Source of the DNA: Fictibacillus phosphorivorans | Lineage (GTDB): Bacteria > Bacillota > Bacilli > Bacillales > Fictibacillaceae | DNA: 64,000 nt | Assembly (NCBI RefSeq): GCF_023715845.1 | Contig: NZ_JAMBOR010000007.1 | Coordinates: forward strand, 79,002-143,001 | Direction of reading: 5' to 3' | In this document: positions 10,122 to 18,657 of the stretch, in pieces | How positions within the stretch are numbered: the first letter of the stretch is position 1 | Layout of the letters: every line of letters starts with the position of its first letter | Translations under genes and position numbers: made by a program | Notes under the pieces: generated by a model | Told to the model about the DNA's origin: nothing | Databases searched by the model: none | What the model saw: the letters and a program-made list of their open reading frames with translations, nothing else

Positions 10122-10154
10122 ATACCCTGTTTTTCAAAAACAGGGTATTTTTTT
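10122..10154 (+). terminator. Terminator of the CotB-like gene
   Basis: ATACCCTGTTTT pairs with AAAACAGGGTAT around a short loop and is followed by TTTTTT. Confidence 0.85.
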
Positions 10155-10223
10155 ACATATCTTTCTTTTCCGAAGTAATAATTTGCTTATTTCTTCCCAT
10201 CCTAAACGTATAGGACGGTGATT

Positions 10224-11288
10224 ATGTTGGATTTATTGAAAGAGTTAACAGAAACGAATGGGGCACCTGGTTTTGAGAAAGCAATCAGAGCGATTATGAA
10301 ACGAGAGATTGAAAAAACGGGAGCCAACTTGGTTACTGATCATTTAGGAAGTATTTTTGGAGAGAAAAAGGGATCGACAGCGGATGGCCCTAAGATTCTT
10401 CTAGCGGGGCATATGGACGAAGTAGGCTTTATGGTTAGTGAGGTAACAGAGAATGGTTACCTTCGCTTTGTTCCGTTAGGGGGCTGGTGGTCTCAAGTGC
10501 TTTTGGCACAGCGCGTGCATGTACAGACAAAAGATAAAACATATACAGGAGTCGTTGGTTCAAAAGCTCCTCATATTCTTCAGCCTGAAGAACGCAAAAA
10601 AGTGTACCCGATGAAAGAGATGTTTATTGATATCGGAGCAAATGATAAGGATCAAGTGAAAGAATGGGGGATTAAAGTAGGTGATCCTATCCTGCCCATT
10701 TGTCCATTTGAACTTATGCCGAATAATGATACCATTCTTGCTAAAGCCCTAGATAACCGTGCGGGTTGCTATACCGCACTTAACGTACTGAAGCAGCTTC
10801 AAGACGCAGAACATCCTAATACGGTATATTGCGGAGCTACTGTACAAGAAGAAGTCGGCTTAAGAGGAGCAATCACAGCACCTTATATTATGGAACCTGA
10901 TGTTGCTATAGCTCTTGATGTAGGTGTGGCTGAAGATGGTCCCGGCGGCAATGCCAATAAAGCTAAATTAGGAAAAGGACCACTGATTACATTCTTAGAT
11001 TCATCCATGATTCCACACACGGCGTTTCGTGATCTTATTATTGAGGTAGCGGAGAAAAATAATATCCCGTATCAAGTGGATGTGATGCTGGGTGGAGGAA
11101 CGGACGCAGGTAAATTTCATCTCTTTAAAAAAGGTATTCCTAGTATCGTAGTAGGTGTGGCTGCACGCTACATACACAGTCATACATCCATGATCAGTAA
11201 AAGCGATTTAGAGAACAGTGCAAAATTAGTTGTTGAACTTGTTAAGGCTCTTGATAAAGATAAACTTCATTCACTTTTGGATTATTAA
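10224..11288 (+). CDS. M42 family metallo-aminopeptidase (YsdC-like)
   Basis: A 354-residue cytosolic dinuclear-zinc aminopeptidase, usually a large oligomeric shell. Visible landmarks: NGAPGFE near the start, the first metal His-Asp in LLAGHMDEVGFM, the bridging Asp in ALDNRAGCY, the catalytic Glu pair in ATVQEEVGLRGA, ALDVGVAEDGPG and the final zinc ligand in ARYIHSHTSMI. The family cleaves N-terminal residues from short peptides, although members were once misannotated as endoglucanases. GTG 10218 is in frame, but ATG 10224 has better spacing to AGGA. It is monocistronic, with a strong terminator. Confidence 0.93.
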   Translation: MLDLLKELTETNGAPGFEKAIRAIMKREIEKTGANLVTDHLGSIFGEKKGSTADGPKILLAGHMDEVGFMVSEVTENGYLRFVPLGGWWSQVLLAQRVHVQTKDKTYTGVVGSKAPHILQPEERKKVYPMKEMFIDIGANDKDQVKEWGIKVGDPILPICPFELMPNNDTILAKALDNRAGCYTALNVLKQLQDAEHPNTVYCGATVQEEVGLRGAITAPYIMEPDVAIALDVGVAEDGPGGNANKAKLGKGPLITFLDSSMIPHTAFRDLIIEVAEKNNIPYQVDVMLGGGTDAGKFHLFKKGIPSIVVGVAARYIHSHTSMISKSDLENSAKLVVELVKALDKDKLHSLLDY

Positions 11289-11294
11289 CAGAAG

Positions 11295-11330
11295 AAAGCC
11301 CCGTCAGAAGGTCTGACGGGGTTTCAATTA
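11295..11330. terminator. Bidirectional terminator between M42 peptidase and csbD
   Basis: GCCCCGTCAGA pairs with TCTGACGGGGT across a 3-nt loop. A-rich and T-rich flanks on both sides let it serve both converging genes. Confidence 0.8.
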
Positions 11331-11334
11331 TTTT

Positions 11335-11541
11335 TTAATAACCGCTGAATCTGCGGTTCCATTCATCGTATTCGCGTTCCGCGTCTTCTCTTGTTTTACC
11401 ATGTCGTTCTTGAATCTTACCGATCATTTTCTCACGATCGCCTTGTGCTTGATCATAATCGTCATCGGTTAAGTTTCCCCACTGTTTCTTTGCTTCGCCT
11501 TTGAGCTGTTTCCACTTGCCTTCCATTGTATCGTGTTTCAT
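11335..11541 (-). CDS. csbD: CsbD family general stress protein
   Basis: A 68-residue, highly hydrophilic protein with the CsbD signature MEGKWKQLKGEAKKQWGNLTDDD, then a GDREKMIGKIQERHGKTREDAEREYDEW helix. Its molecular role is unknown, but the family is a classic SigB-controlled stress marker in B. subtilis. It lies 18 bases downstream of the glycine-zipper stress protein on the same strand, so both probably use the SigB-like promoter at 12130-12155. GGATGATTCAAG precedes the ATG. Confidence 0.93.
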   Translation of the reverse strand: MKHDTMEGKWKQLKGEAKKQWGNLTDDDYDQAQGDREKMIGKIQERHGKTREDAEREYDEWNRRFSGY

Positions 11542-11559
11542 CTTGAATCATCCTCTATT

Positions 11560-12090
11560 CTAATATTTATTCGAATAAGAATCTTCATAACGATGAGCAT
11601 TCGTAGAACGATACGTGCGGAATGTATCGTTTACGGATCTGTAACGATCTACTTCATTGGCATCAACAAGGACAAGAATATCTCCACCTTCGACGGCTTC
11701 CTCGTATTCTTTCGCTTCTTTTTCAGGAATACCTAATCCTACGAGAGTACCGACAATTCCTCCAGCACCTGCGCCAACAGCAGCCCCTCCTAGAGCAGCT
11801 GCAATCGGGCCAGCAGCTACGATCGGTCCTATTCCGGGGATAGCAAGTGCTCCTGCTCCCAAGAGTAATCCGCCTAAGCCGCCAAGAATTCCACCTGTAG
11901 CCATTCCGGTAGCAGCCCCTTCTGGAGCCTTCGTGCCGGTTTCTTCATGAATCTGTTTTACCTCTTTTTTATCCTTGGCAATTACCGAGATGTCATTCTC
12001 ATCATACCCTTGTGCTCGTAATTCTTTGATTGCATCAATTGCATCATCTTCTGTACGGAAAATGCCTACTACTTTGTTATGTTTATCCAT
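11560..12090 (-). CDS. YflT-type general stress protein with glycine zipper
   Basis: A 176-residue protein. The N-terminal 60 residues are the 'general stress protein 17M' (YflT) domain (VVGIFRTEDDAIDAIKELRAQGYDENDISVIAKD). The middle is a long Gly/Ala-rich membrane-seeking segment (GGILGGLGGLLLGAGALAIPG and onward, about 80-135) of the glycine-zipper type, and the tail is Arg/Tyr rich. It is probably membrane-associated during stress; the exact function is unknown. The frame extends to 12159, but ATG 12090 has an exact AGGAGG and the family start MDKHNKVVG. First gene of the csbD operon. Confidence 0.85.
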   Translation of the reverse strand: MDKHNKVVGIFRTEDDAIDAIKELRAQGYDENDISVIAKDKKEVKQIHEETGTKAPEGAATGMATGGILGGLGGLLLGAGALAIPGIGPIVAAGPIAAALGGAAVGAGAGGIVGTLVGLGIPEKEAKEYEEAVEGGDILVLVDANEVDRYRSVNDTFRTYRSTNAHRYEDSYSNKY

Positions 12091-12129
12091 CGACTTCCTC
12101 CTTTGTGAGATGATTACTACGTAAATTTT

Positions 12130-12155
12130 GTTCCCAAAGACGGATGTGATGAAAC
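12130..12155 (-). promoter_or_regulatory. Candidate SigB promoter for the stress operon
   Basis: Read on the minus strand: GTTTCA, 14 bases, GGGAAC (SigB consensus GTTTAA-N12-15-GGGTAT), 40 bases before the YflT-like start. The csbD family membership of the downstream gene supports the assignment. Confidence 0.65.
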
Positions 12156-12601
12156 GCATTTATGTATTTTTAAGTCTAAGTTACTATAATGGAGGTATAT
12201 GAGTATAGATATAAATGACTATACCGATTCCTTTAATAAACATTTTCGTAGTGCACTTGTTTATATTTTATGGATCAATATCTATAATAAGGTAATTTCA
12301 AGGTGCTGCCTTTATACAAAAAATGTGAATTGGTTGCGGCATTATTAAGAAAGCATTCTCTCGGCGGATCAGTTTATAATGCTCAAACGGAGCATGCTGT
12401 TCAATAAATATAAAGGGGCTCCCACATCCTGGAGTCCCTTTATTGTTTTTTCGTTATTCCGTGGAGAAATGATCTATACGATTACATAATCGAGGGTAAG
12501 CATAACTTTTTTCATTACGAAGGCATCTTGTTATACTAGAAGCAATTATTAAAATATAGTAGCTAATTTTTTGTTGCTCTATAGATAAGGAGGACACATT
12601 T
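12156..12601. other. Intergenic region with two weak short ORFs and a terminator
   Basis: No gene over 50 codons. Two plus-strand frames are possible: 12199-12348 (49 codons, GGAGG only three bases before the ATG) and 12303-12407 (34 codons, GTG start, AAGGT upstream). Neither has a recognisable product. The strong hairpin directly after the second frame implies that some transcript ends here, so either a small peptide or a small RNA is plausible. Confidence 0.35.
12410..12449 (+). terminator. Orphan terminator
   Basis: TAAAGGGGCTCC pairs with GGAGTCCCTTTA around an 8-nt loop, then TTGTTTTTT. No long gene precedes it on this strand for more than 1.1 kb. Confidence 0.8.
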
Positions 12602-13615
12602 ATGTCCAAAAAGAGTATGAGTAAGATTCCGTTTTCCGTTTTAGATTTGGCTCCGATAATCGAAGGTGGAACGGCATCCGATTCTTTTAAAAATACATTA
12701 GACCTGGCACAGCATGCTGAGAAATGGGGATTTAACCGGTATTGGCTAGCTGAGCATCATAATATGCCGGGAATTGCGAGTTCTGCAACATCCGTCGTCA
12801 TCGGTTATGTGGCAGGGGGAACTTCAAAGATTCGCGTAGGATCAGGCGGCATTATGCTCCCGAACCATGCACCGCTCGTCATCGCTGAACAATTTGGTAC
12901 ATTAGAATCCATGTATCCTGGCCGTATCGATCTCGGGCTAGGACGTGCACCGGGAACGGACCAGCTGACAGCTCAGGCTTTAAGACGTGAACTTAGCATG
13001 AGTGGAGATGAATTTCCTATGCAGCTTGATGAATTGCGCACGTATTTGAATCCTGAATTAGCAGATGGCAGCATAAAAGTAAGAGCCATCCCAGGAGAAG
13101 GGCTTAATATCCCGATCTGGCTACTCGGTTCAAGCGGGTTCAGTGCAAGACTTGCCGGCAGGCTCGGACTTCCTTTTGCTTTCGCGAGTCATTTTTCACC
13201 AGAAAATACATTGCCTGCACTTGAGCTGTACAGAAATTCCTTTACACCATCAGCAATACTTGACGAGCCTTACGCGATGGTTGGAGCGAATGTCGTCGCA
13301 GCTGATACAGATGATGAGGCAAAGTGGCTTGCAACTTCACTGCAGCAGCAGTTTTTGAATTTAATCCGGGGAAATCCTACACAATTGAAGCCCCCGGTTG
13401 AAGGAATAGAAGAACTCTGGAGTCCATTTGAAAAAGCTACCATAGACAAGCAACTGCAAACAACATTTGTAGGAAATCAAGAGACAGTGAAAGGGAAGTT
13501 ACAATCATTTCTTGATGAAACGGGAGCAGATGAAATTATTGTTAACAGCCAGATTTACGATCATCAAGCTAGACTTCGATCGTTTGAATTATTAGCAAAT
13601 GCGATAAAGGAATAG
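12602..13615 (+). CDS. LLM-class flavin-dependent oxidoreductase
   Basis: A 337-residue bacterial-luciferase-like TIM-barrel monooxygenase. Family landmarks: [16 protein letters not shown] at the start, [20 protein letters not shown] near 50, [40 protein letters not shown] near 85-125, and [29 protein letters not shown] near 170-200. It belongs to the YceB/YvbT-like subgroup whose substrates are mostly unknown; it presumably uses reduced FMN from a separate reductase. Start ATG 12602 follows AAGGAGGACACATTT. It is monocistronic with its own terminator. Confidence 0.9.
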   Translation: MSKKSMSKIPFSVLDLAPIIEGGTASDSFKNTLDLAQHAEKWGFNRYWLAEHHNMPGIASSATSVVIGYVAGGTSKIRVGSGGIMLPNHAPLVIAEQFGTLESMYPGRIDLGLGRAPGTDQLTAQALRRELSMSGDEFPMQLDELRTYLNPELADGSIKVRAIPGEGLNIPIWLLGSSGFSARLAGRLGLPFAFASHFSPENTLPALELYRNSFTPSAILDEPYAMVGANVVAADTDDEAKWLATSLQQQFLNLIRGNPTQLKPPVEGIEELWSPFEKATIDKQLQTTFVGNQETVKGKLQSFLDETGADEIIVNSQIYDHQARLRSFELLANAIKE

Positions 13616-13624
13616 TAATGAAAG

Positions 13625-13657
13625 GCGTACACCGATATCCATGGTGTATGCTTTTTT
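13625..13657 (+). terminator. Terminator of the LLM oxidoreductase gene
   Basis: GCGTACACC pairs with GGTGTATGC (one G-U) over a 9-nt loop, then TTTTTT. Confidence 0.8.
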
Positions 13658-13789
13658 GGCATTTAAACGAATTTCGAGAACATATGTTCGGAAAGTATCT
13701 AACTATGAGAGGAGATTGATGAATCGATATAGAAAATAAGTAGTGTTATATTTTACTGATTTAAAAAGATGATAGGGAGGACGGTTAAA

Positions 13790-14299
13790 ATGGACAAAAC
13801 GGTAAAGCTGCATCAGTTTAATGTATGGGCAAATGAAAAGGTTTTCGAGCAATTAAAAAAACTTCCTCTAGAAATCTATCGTAAGGAAACGAAGAGTGTA
13901 TTTCCATCGGTTACAGCCGTGCTATTACATATGTATCAAGTGGATTATGTCTGGCTTAAAGCTATGAGCGGAGAAGATTTTTATGAAATTTTAGCGGAAC
14001 TTGGGCAGGTAACGGAAGATCTAAAGGCTGCAAGTATAGAAGAGATAGAAGAGAAGTTTAAAGAATTAAGCCAAAAGTACGACTCATTTATTCAGAATAT
14101 AGAGGATTTATATGTAGGAACAACGGTGCATCATCCTCATTTTGGAACCCTTCATTCGAATTATGCTGATCTGATTCAGCATGTTGTGAACCATGGAACC
14201 TATCATCGCGGGCATATATCAGCTATACTAAATCAGCTAGGGCACAAAGGAGCCTCCATTGATTATGTTTTTTATCTGTACTCGCTGCAGCACCAATAA
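13790..14299 (+). CDS. DinB family protein
   Basis: A 169-residue four-helix-bundle protein of the DinB/YfiT metal-binding superfamily. The metal-ligand histidines fit HMYQVDYVW near residue 45 and the C-terminal HVVNHGTYHRGHISAILNQLG motif (about 130-150). DinB proteins include thiol-dependent transferases, but many, including this one, have no assigned substrate. ATG 13790 is chosen over the in-frame 13769 start because GGGAGG (13775-13780) lies nine bases before it. No partner gene is evident on either side. Confidence 0.9.
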   Translation: MDKTVKLHQFNVWANEKVFEQLKKLPLEIYRKETKSVFPSVTAVLLHMYQVDYVWLKAMSGEDFYEILAELGQVTEDLKAASIEEIEEKFKELSQKYDSFIQNIEDLYVGTTVHHPHFGTLHSNYADLIQHVVNHGTYHRGHISAILNQLGHKGASIDYVFYLYSLQHQ

Positions 14300-14361
14300 T
14301 AACAAGTAGGTCCACTAGGGTATATCAAATATCTAAGTAGAAAAAAAGGGGATAAATCTAA

Positions 14362-14712
14362 TCATGATTTATCCTCTTGATTGTTATTATGATTCTTTTG
14401 AATTTCTTCTTTCAGTTTATTAATATAATTCTTTTTTTCTTTTTCGTCCTGTAAACTGCCAGGTCCAGGTGCCTTGTTTTTTAGATATTTTTCCAGAGCT
14501 GTCTTGATATCCTCTGGTGAAGCATCTTCAGGAATCTCACCTTTTTTCTTAAGCATCTCAATAATTTTCTCATCGTTCGCTATCATTTGAACCGCCTCGG
14601 TTGTAGGTTTTTTTTCAACAGGTTGATTCTTTTTGGAGCTTTCTGAGTTTGAACAGGCTGTAAATGAAACGGTGAATAAAACAAGAAAGAATAGAGTCAG
14701 CCATTGTTTCAT
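14362..14712 (-). CDS. Lipoprotein resembling the InhA prodomain
   Basis: A 116-residue lipoprotein with signal peptide and lipobox FTAC (Cys20). The mature part contains ANDEKIIEMLKKKGEIPEDAS followed by a KYLKNK helix. The adjacent InhA protease has nearly the same segment just after its signal peptide (ANDEKLIEMLKKNGQISKNAS, then QFLKNK). Over about 60 residues the two align almost without gaps. The gene follows inhA on the same strand, behind a hairpin. I infer a membrane-anchored, free-standing prodomain that could inhibit or chaperone the protease. The lipobox and alignment are visible; the function is inference. Confidence 0.8.
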   Translation of the reverse strand: MKQWLTLFFLVLFTVSFTACSNSESSKKNQPVEKKPTTEAVQMIANDEKIIEMLKKKGEIPEDASPEDIKTALEKYLKNKAPGPGSLQDEKEKKNYINKLKEEIQKNHNNNQEDKS

Positions 14713-14760
14713 AGAATCACTCCTTTACGCTTGTTTCTTCTTTTCTATTTATTATGACAC

Positions 14761-14792
14761 AAAACCCAATTGCATGAGGGCAATTGGGTTTT
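14761..14792 (-). terminator. Hairpin terminator after inhA
   Basis: A perfect 12-bp stem AAAACCCAATTG/CAATTGGGTTTT, giving GGGTTTT on the minus strand. The short T-run may allow read-through into the prodomain-like lipoprotein gene. Confidence 0.7.
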
Positions 14793-14805
14793 GCTGATGT
14801 TTTAT

Positions 14806-17190
14806 TTATCTGCGGGCTAACTTGATCTTCGCTACTGAATCATCCTTGCTTGTACCTACAACTTCAAACTGAAGTCCGAATGTTGGAATGTCACGGCCAG
14901 CATCAGGCATTCCAGGGTTGCTGTAGTCTTTTTTATCGTTAAATTTATGAGTTGGGTTAACTTTGTTATCAGTTAGCGTCAACCCGAGCAACTCACGATA
15001 ATCAAGGAACATTTTGGCGCTCTTTTTCTTGCTGAACGCTGCATCATGGATTTGGTAGCGAGAAGATGCAACGGACTTGTCGCTCCATTTTAGCGTTTCT
15101 TGATTCGCATCCACCACACCGAGGAATCCGTCTCCAGGGTGAATACCTGTCCAGTTATCACTGTAGCTATTATCCACATACCAAACGAGTAAACCTCCAT
15201 CATATTGCATTAAGCTATTGCCACGGCGGATATGTGCTAAACCTTCGTCAACGCCTTCATGATTTCTCCACTCTAATAGATAGTAGTGGTCAGAGTAGAA
15301 TTTCCCTTGGTCTTTCTTAAAGCCTTCTAACGTAAAAGCAGGCTCACCTTCTGCATCATCAAACAATGTTTGTGTACCGTCTACGGTTACACTTACATCA
15401 TCAACATAGATCCCTGGATTAACTGCTGCAACATCTGTCCAATAGTTAAGCTTTACTTGAATATTCTTGCCTGCAAAAGCGGAAAGGTCAAAGGTTGCAT
15501 CAATCCATCCATCAGATTTACCTGTAATTCCATGACCAGGATTTTGCTCGTGCGGATCAGTATCTGTTGTTATATTACCAGGGATAGCTACCCAAGCTTC
15601 AGAACCTTCTTCTTTCACTTGAACAGATGCATAATCCCAATCTGTTTCAATGTCATACCACGCTTTAAAAGAAAGGGTTGCAGAAGATGCGTTTGTTAGA
15701 TCAACGGATGTAATCATGTCGTTATCCAAGTTATTTCCGCTGCCGCCATGATACTCATACGCTCCGCTGAATGGAGTATTAACAACCGTTTCCTTTTGAG
15801 GAAGATCGACACGAACAGCATCATGGTTTGTTCCTTTTGTATTCGCTTGATCTAATAAAACTTCTGTGCCTTTAGGGCTTAATTCCTTCAAATCGAACGT
15901 TTCGCCTGTTAACCAGTTAGATCCTTCCATACTGGATTGTAAATATTCTTTTGACCAAGCACTGAATCCAGTTGGCTCTGTTCCCGGAATATCTCCAGCC
16001 CAGCTTCCGCTAGACATGATGGACCAGTATGCGATCGGTTCACCAGTTCCAGAGTATTGCGTGTCATATTCATCAGGCAGACCTAAGTCATGGCCGTATT
16101 CATGAGCGAATACGCCAGCGGCTCCATCAGCAGGTTCGATTGTATAATCGTAAGCCGCCATGTTTCCACCCCAATAAGGGACCTCTGCTTCCGTACCATC
16201 CATTGGGAATACATCTCCAAGGTTCCAACGATGGCTCCATACGGCATCCCCACCAAGTTGTCCGCCTCCAGCTTCTTCACCAACACTAGAGTGAACAATC
16301 ATCAAGTGATCGACTAAGCCATCTGGTTCACGAAGATTTCCATCTCCGTCCAAATCATAGCGATCTTCTTGGTCAAATTCACTTAAATCAATGTTTGGGT
16401 CGTTAGCTGCAGCTGTTAATGCTTCTCTTACTAGCTCGCGCGGATTCGCATCACTACCATCTGGCGCTGGATCGTTCCCACCATAGTAAGCAGCAGGGTA
16501 TTTAGCTTGATACCAGCCGCCGACTTTACCTGTGATCGAATAGCTTCCTCCGGATTGCTGCTCATAAAACTCTTTTACAGAGATTAAATCTTCACCATTT
16601 GGACCTTCATATCCATCTTCACCGAAAATCATATCTTCATAATGTTCTTTTGAGTAATTCGCATAGTACATATCTGTTTCTTCTGGTGTGATGTTAGAAG
16701 CAGGAAAATCTGGATATTCGACTAGTAATACCAGAACATTATCCACACGCTGATCGCCTGTCCATTTTTCTTCCTCAACAGGCTTGATGTCTTTTTTTCC
16801 TTTACCTTTCTTGCCGTGCTTAAGACCATCTTTTTTATGTTTTTTGTGTCCTTTTTCATCATGTTTAGCATGTTTGTCTTCCAGTTCTCCCTTTGGAAGA
16901 GATTGTGCATTCTCTTGTTTGTTTTTCAAGAATTGTTGAAGCTTTGCTTGTGCCTGTGTTTCACTTGCATTTTTTGAGATCTGTCCGTTCTTCTTGAGCA
17001 TTTCTATTAATTTTTCATCATTAGCCACTGCTAAATCGAAAGGACCACCCGCGTGTTTAAGACTTTTTTCCTCTACCGGTGATGTTTTTGCATCAGACTG
17101 AACATTGACAGGTGCGGCGCTTACGCTTGCAAAAGTGCTGCAGCTCAACAATGCCGCAAGGGCAGCTGATACCCATTTTCCCTTTTTCAC
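14806..17190 (-). CDS. inhA: Immune inhibitor A family metalloprotease (peptidase M6)
   Basis: A secreted zinc protease of 794 residues, the usual InhA length. Order: signal peptide (about 1-29, ending SVSA-A), prodomain with ANDEKLIEMLKKNG, an unusual Lys/His-rich stretch (HKKHKKDGLKHGKKGKGKK, about 115-145), the catalytic domain with the zinc motif HEYGHDLGLPDEYD near 362-375, then beta-sandwich/MAM-like modules. InhA enzymes degrade extracellular proteins and antimicrobial peptides. The start is GTG 17190: it follows AGGGGGGGAA and opens a perfect signal peptide, whereas the longer frame to 17280 adds an unlikely leader. The prodomain-like lipoprotein gene follows it. Confidence 0.92.
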   Translation of the reverse strand: MKKGKWVSAALAALLSCSTFASVSAAPVNVQSDAKTSPVEEKSLKHAGGPFDLAVANDEKLIEMLKKNGQISKNASETQAQAKLQQFLKNKQENAQSLPKGELEDKHAKHDEKGHKKHKKDGLKHGKKGKGKKDIKPVEEEKWTGDQRVDNVLVLLVEYPDFPASNITPEETDMYYANYSKEHYEDMIFGEDGYEGPNGEDLISVKEFYEQQSGGSYSITGKVGGWYQAKYPAAYYGGNDPAPDGSDANPRELVREALTAAANDPNIDLSEFDQEDRYDLDGDGNLREPDGLVDHLMIVHSSVGEEAGGGQLGGDAVWSHRWNLGDVFPMDGTEAEVPYWGGNMAAYDYTIEPADGAAGVFAHEYGHDLGLPDEYDTQYSGTGEPIAYWSIMSSGSWAGDIPGTEPTGFSAWSKEYLQSSMEGSNWLTGETFDLKELSPKGTEVLLDQANTKGTNHDAVRVDLPQKETVVNTPFSGAYEYHGGSGNNLDNDMITSVDLTNASSATLSFKAWYDIETDWDYASVQVKEEGSEAWVAIPGNITTDTDPHEQNPGHGITGKSDGWIDATFDLSAFAGKNIQVKLNYWTDVAAVNPGIYVDDVSVTVDGTQTLFDDAEGEPAFTLEGFKKDQGKFYSDHYYLLEWRNHEGVDEGLAHIRRGNSLMQYDGGLLVWYVDNSYSDNWTGIHPGDGFLGVVDANQETLKWSDKSVASSRYQIHDAAFSKKKSAKMFLDYRELLGLTLTDNKVNPTHKFNDKKDYSNPGMPDAGRDIPTFGLQFEVVGTSKDDSVAKIKLARR

Positions 17191-17280
17191 TAAAATTCCC
17201 CCCCTAGTCGTATTTTCACAGCCGGAATCAACAATAATCATTGTCGAATAATTCCGCATATTCAAAATGTTACCACGCAA

Positions 17281-17674
17281 TGTCGAATACTAGAATAGGA
17301 GATATATCCCTTGTTTTAAATCTGTGATGGGAAATTATTACTATTAAATGTGTTGATTAAAGAAGATACTAAACCCAGCAGCAGGCAGTTTGCGCGAAAA
17401 GGTACCTATTTTGAGCGAAGATCAAGAATTTAAGATCGGCATTGAGCGAAACTAGAGGAAGTTGTGCGAAATGTAGTGCAGTTTGCGCGAACGTGTAATA
17501 AATGAAAAGACACGTACCGTGAAAACTCTACCAAACAAACATCTTTCTCATTTCTCCACCAAAAACATTAGGCTCAACATGTTTACTTTTACTTATATAG
17601 GGAAATTAGAAAGGTGGAGTCTTTTCATCTACATAAATAAGTCAATTCCATGACATGAAAGGTCGGTCAATCCA
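17281..17674. other. Intergenic region upstream of inhA
   Basis: About 390 bases between divergent genes. It holds the 21-nt-period array at 17392-17491. A 10-bp inverted repeat (ATGAAAAGAC at 17502 and GTCTTTTCAT at 17619) flanks the stretch after it. No coding frame or clear promoter pair was found. Confidence 0.5.
17392..17491. repeat. 21-nt-period array A, word GNGCGAA (5 copies)
   Basis: Copies begin at 17392, 17413, 17444, 17464 and 17485, with steps of 21, 31, 20 and 21: two or three helical turns. Second bases vary (C, A, A, T, C) and spacers are unrelated. Each copy is preceded by one to four T residues. The steps break any reading frame, so it is not a peptide repeat. Confidence 0.75.
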
Positions 17675-18523
17675 TTGTCATTTTCTATTCACCCTAAATC
17701 CGTGAAGAATTTCGAGGAAGCAACGGAGAACATTCTTACTTTTATGAGTAAGCTGATTAACATTAACACGTTATTTATTGCGAAAAACGATCAAAAAGTG
17801 AACGAAATAAAAAAAGTAATCAATAAAGAAGAAACGTTATTAGAAGAGGGATCTACTCTGCCATTCCATGAAACCTTTTGTAAGATTAGTGTAGATAAAG
17901 GCAGGGAAATCCTGATGATTGAAGATATTAACGAAAATGAGCGGACGAAAGAGCTAAGTGTGACAGCCAGTTTAGGTGGTGGGAGTTTTATAGCGATACC
18001 CATCTATTACGAAGATGGAGAAAATTACGGTACGATCTGTGGGCTGGATACAAAACGCTTTGAATTTACCGACCAGCATGTCGAACTTTTTCAGACGATG
18101 TCTTCTCTTTTGACTTATGTATTGGAGCTGGACAAAGCCAACAAAGAAATAAAGGATTTATCCGTACCAATTGTTCCACTGACGAAAGGCATTGCCATAT
18201 TACCGATCATTGGACATATTAGCGAATACCGAGCTGATATTATCATACAAAATACGTTAAACAGCAGTATGGACTTAGACTTAGAGTACATGATTATCGA
18301 TCTATCGGGGATCAGTCAGATTAATAATTCTGTAAGCAGCTATCTTCTCAATATCGTGAAGCTTTTAAAATTAATAGGTGTATCACCAATTCTTACAGGC
18401 TTCAGACCTGATTTGGCGATAAAGACGATGGAAGTAGACGTGGATTTTGAAGATATAGTCATAACTAGTAACTTAGAGAGTGCACTCTCTCATATTGGAT
18501 TTGTATTAAATAAAAAATCATAG
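17675..18523 (+). CDS. GAF-STAS domain protein (RsbR-like)
   Basis: A 282-residue cytosolic protein with a GAF-type sensor (about 10-150, ending GTICGLDTKRFEFTDQHVELFQTMSSLLTYVLEL) followed by a STAS domain (about 165-280, VPIVPLTKGIAILPIIGHI then YMIIDLSGISQINNSVSSYLLNI). This is the layout of RsbR co-antagonists, which form the stressosome and gate SigB. The usual phosphorylatable residue after the IDLSG strand is replaced by an Asn/Ser-rich IN-N-S stretch. The start is TTG 17675 with only a loosely placed AAAGGT site, so the N-terminus is uncertain. Monocistronic. Confidence 0.75.
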   Translation: MSFSIHPKSVKNFEEATENILTFMSKLININTLFIAKNDQKVNEIKKVINKEETLLEEGSTLPFHETFCKISVDKGREILMIEDINENERTKELSVTASLGGGSFIAIPIYYEDGENYGTICGLDTKRFEFTDQHVELFQTMSSLLTYVLELDKANKEIKDLSVPIVPLTKGIAILPIIGHISEYRADIIIQNTLNSSMDLDLEYMIIDLSGISQINNSVSSYLLNIVKLLKLIGVSPILTGFRPDLAIKTMEVDVDFEDIVITSNLESALSHIGFVLNKKS

Positions 18524-18535
18524 ACTTTAAGAGTA

Positions 18536-18566
18536 AGGGCCAGGATAAAAAATGGCTCTTTTTTTA
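18536..18566 (+). terminator. Terminator after the GAF-STAS gene
   Basis: AGGGCCA pairs with TGGCTCT (one G-U) and is followed by seven T residues. Confidence 0.7.
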
Positions 18567-18657
18567 GTTTTGATTAGTCTACATTTTCTTTTTACTTTAT
18601 AATGTATATTATAAACTTATCAGTCGTTTTTATTTGAGCTCACTGGAGGGGTATGTT

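Noticed and set aside
11622..11950. Plus-strand ORFs of 73 and 97 codons
   Set aside because: Antisense shadows of the glycine-zipper gene; their Pro/Ala/Gln bias mirrors Gly/Ala codons on the other strand.
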